Below, piece after piece: positions 37,428-39,763 of a DNA stretch of 39,763 bases (positions are counted from its first letter, which is position 1; every line of letters begins with the position of its first letter). The stretch is taken from positions 1 through 39,763 of the forward strand of contig JAQBPA010000025.1 of the NCBI GenBank assembly GCA_028287765.1. The letters are read 5' to 3'. The DNA is from Bacteriovoracaceae bacterium. Its GTDB lineage: Bacteria; Bdellovibrionota; UBA2394. A model generated the notes under the pieces. The model was given only the letters and a program-made list of their open reading frames with translations. It had not been told where the DNA came from and did not search any database. The translations under genes were made by a program, and so were the position numbers.

Positions 37428-39020
37428 TTAGGCAGATTGAAGTATTTTTTGAGCGACTAGAGGAAGACTAAATAGAAACGTCGATCCCCTTCCAAATTCG
37501 GACTCCACCCATATTCTGCCACCGTGGCGTTCAACTATTTTTTTAGCGATCGCAAGACCGATCCCCGTGCCGGGATCTTTATCGCGCGCCTCTAATCTTT
37601 GGAAAATTTGGAATATTTTAGAAAAATACTTTGATTCTATCCCCTGTCCGTTATCGCTAACCGAAAAAATATATTCTCCACCGCGACGAACAGCTTTGAT
37701 CTCAATCTCTGGAATTCGACTGCTCTTATATTTTATCGCATTACTAATTAAATTTTGAAACAACTGGGTAAGTTGTATTTTTTCTACTCTTACAACAGGC
37801 AATTGCTCCGAAATGATCGTAGCGCGCGATTCTTCTATGATCTGTTTTAGATTTGAAAGAACCGTTCGTAAAATATCGTTCGAGTCTACTATTTCAGAAA
37901 TAAACTCGCTGTCTCTCACTTTAGAATAACTGAGAAGATCTCGAATTAAATTCGACATTCTTCTCGATGCGTTCACGGTGTACCCGATCCACTCTCGTCC
38001 TTCATCGTCAATGATGTCGCGATAACATTGCTCGATCAGTTGCGTATAATTGGTGACTATCCTTAAGGGCTCCTGAAGATCATGAGATGCGATTGACGCA
38101 AATTGTTCTAAATCAGCGTTTGAGCGCGCTAAAGCTTCTGACTGTTGGATGAGTTTTGTCTCTCCGGCTTTCCGATCATGAATATCCGTGCAAGTTCCAA
38201 TCCACCCGTCGATCTCGCCACTCTTTCGTCTTTCGGGAACCATTCTCATGAGATGCCAGTGATAACTTCCGTCTTTTCTTTTCCAAATGCGGCATTCGAT
38301 TTCAAAATGGTTTTTCCCGGAATTATTTTTCATTAAACTTTCTGAAAAAAAGGATCTAATATTTTTCAAATCTTCGACAAAAATAGCAGAATACCAGCCA
38401 GATCCCTGGCTCAGTTCTAAACTAAGGCCGGTATACTCAAACCATTTTTGATTAAAATAATGTGCATCTCCGTCATTTTTTGCTTTCAAGATCAAATGAG
38501 GAATGGCATCGGCTAAATTTTTATATCGACGAAGCCCATCCAGCTCTAAATCTGCCAGCGCTAGATCTCGATTTCTTCTTTCTTGATCTCTGAGCTCAAA
38601 TGCTTGTTGTTCGATTCTCTTTTTTTGTTGATAGAGCTGCACAAATACAGCCACTTTCGATTTTAAAATATAGGGATCAAAAGGTTTAAAAATATAATCG
38701 GCCGCGCCAAGAGAATAACCTTTATTTACATAAGCAGAGTCCTGATTAATCGCGGTGACAAAGAGAATCGGAATATTTTTAAGATGAACGTCTTTCTTAA
38801 TAATAGCCGCCGTCTCAAATCCATCGATACCTGGCATTTGCGCATCCAATACAATCACTGCAAACTCGCGTTCGCGAAGACGCTCAAGCGCCTCATACCC
38901 CGATACAGCAGTCACCAAATTATAACCTTTCGTCGTTAGCACAGCAGACAAAGCAAGCAAACTATCTGCTCGATCGTCGACCAAAAGAATATTTACATCG
39001 CTTTTTTCTTTATCCGTCAC
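37428..39020 (-). CDS. REC-PAS-histidine kinase hybrid
   Basis: 530 aa; REC '[18 protein letters not shown]...[17 protein letters not shown]...YIFKPF'; PAS; DHp '[16 protein letters not shown]'; HATPase. Confidence 0.94.
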   Translation of the reverse strand: MTDKEKSDVNILLVDDRADSLLALSAVLTTKGYNLVTAVSGYEALERLREREFAVIVLDAQMPGIDGFETAAIIKKDVHLKNIPILFVTAINQDSAYVNKGYSLGAADYIFKPFDPYILKSKVAVFVQLYQQKKRIEQQAFELRDQERRNRDLALADLELDGLRRYKNLADAIPHLILKAKNDGDAHYFNQKWFEYTGLSLELSQGSGWYSAIFVEDLKNIRSFFSESLMKNNSGKNHFEIECRIWKRKDGSYHWHLMRMVPERRKSGEIDGWIGTCTDIHDRKAGETKLIQQSEALARSNADLEQFASIASHDLQEPLRIVTNYTQLIEQCYRDIIDDEGREWIGYTVNASRRMSNLIRDLLSYSKVRDSEFISEIVDSNDILRTVLSNLKQIIEESRATIISEQLPVVRVEKIQLTQLFQNLISNAIKYKSSRIPEIEIKAVRRGGEYIFSVSDNGQGIESKYFSKIFQIFQRLEARDKDPGTGIGLAIAKKIVERHGGRIWVESEFGRGSTFLFSLPLVAQKILQSA

Positions 39021-39763
39021 GCTACTTGCACTTCCTTTTTATGGAGCCAGATATACATGAGCGACAAAAGTTTTTCGGATTCTACGGGCTTCGTAATATA
39101 ATCCGAAGCACCTGCCTCTAAACATTTTTCGCGATCGCCCTTCATCGCCTTGGCAGTGAGAGAAATAATGGGAATATTCTTTAAATCATTCAGCTGTCGA
39201 ATGAACTCAATGGCTTCTAGCCCATTCATCTCTGGCATCATTGTATCCATAAGAATTAAATCGGTATCACGATTAGCCTCCAGAACTTCAATCGCTATCT
39301 TTCCGTTTTCCGCAGAAATGACTTCAATTTTACGTTCTTCTAAAACACTTCTAATCGCAAAAATGTTTCGAGGATCGTCGTCGACCACTAAGACTTTATT
39401 TCCAGAAAAATCTGCGCCTAGCGGGAGCGGTGGAATTTCCATTGCTGGCTCAAGGATATTTTTATTCTTAAGGAGAGCCGCTTCAGACCAAGTATATTTT
39501 TCTGGTAAATAGAGAGTGAACGTACTTCCGACGTCCGGTGTACTTTCAACATAAATCGATCCGCCTAATAAATTAGCGATCTCTCGACTGATCGTGAGCC
39601 CTAATCCCGTACCTCCGTATTTGCGATTAGTAGTTCCGTCGGCTTGTTGAAAGGCTTCAAAGATGAGTTCTTGTTTATCTTTGGGAATTCCGATTCCCGT
39701 ATCACTCACTGAGAACGAAATGAAGTTCTTCAGAGTGGAAGCATCGGAAAGAGTTCCATGAGC
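39017..39763 (-). CDS. Hybrid histidine kinase C-terminal part (HATPase + REC), truncated by window edge
   Basis: Frame stays open to 39763 (upstream residues '...[16 protein letters not shown]'); '[15 protein letters not shown]'; REC '[14 protein letters not shown]...[13 protein letters not shown]...YITKPV'; 4-nt overlap with 37428-39020. Confidence 0.93.
   Translation of the reverse strand, partial: AHGTLSDASTLKNFISFSVSDTGIGIPKDKQELIFEAFQQADGTTNRKYGGTGLGLTISREIANLLGGSIYVESTPDVGSTFTLYLPEKYTWSEAALLKNKNILEPAMEIPPLPLGADFSGNKVLVVDDDPRNIFAIRSVLEERKIEVISAENGKIAIEVLEANRDTDLILMDTMMPEMNGLEAIEFIRQLNDLKNIPIISLTAKAMKGDREKCLEAGASDYITKPVESEKLLSLMYIWLHKKEVQVA

Noticed and set aside
1-39763. CRISPR arrays, tRNA/rRNA genes, transposases, integrases
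   Set aside because: None recognised by reading the sequence and the ORF translations; no regularly spaced repeat array, though a tRNA scan was not possible here.

Overview
The window is a roughly 40 kb chromosomal segment of a Gram-negative bacterium. Gene content (many two-component genes, kdp genes, outer-membrane barrels, lipoproteins) suggests Bdellovibrionota or a 'deltaproteobacterial' relative, but that taxonomic guess is inference only. It is very rich in two-component genes: PAS/histidine kinases at 911-2866, 6568-7908, 7969-9315, 14047-15825, 37428-39020 and 39017-39763 (cut by the window edge), a double-receiver protein at 5460-6557 and an NtrC-type regulator at 12674-14050. The core is a K+ uptake locus: a short microprotein, kdpF, kdpA, kdpB, kdpC, a 105-aa protein, a beta-barrel and an 85-aa exported protein. 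It is divergent from an unusual regulatory operon (KdpD N-terminal sensor only, separate PAS histidine kinase, sigma54/NtrC-type response regulator). The most interesting signal is non-coding. A paired 15-bp palindrome, ATTACAAAATGTAAT-N5-ATTACATTTTGTAAT, occurs three times (17033, 24319, 25880), each time 48-52 bp upstream of a sigma54-like GG-N10-G(C/A) element. The three sites precede kdp, a predicted glycosyltransferase and an envelope operon, so they may define a potassium-linked regulon. A second candidate system is a GNAT-like acyltransferase plus heme-oxygenase-like diiron protein pair (4039-5446) next to two histidine kinases and a REC/pseudo-DHp/REC protein. Other items include an orphan flgB, an MBL exonuclease next to a nuclease-helicase fusion, and several hairpins and unannotated microproteins. 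No tRNA, rRNA, CRISPR array or complete mobile element was recognised.
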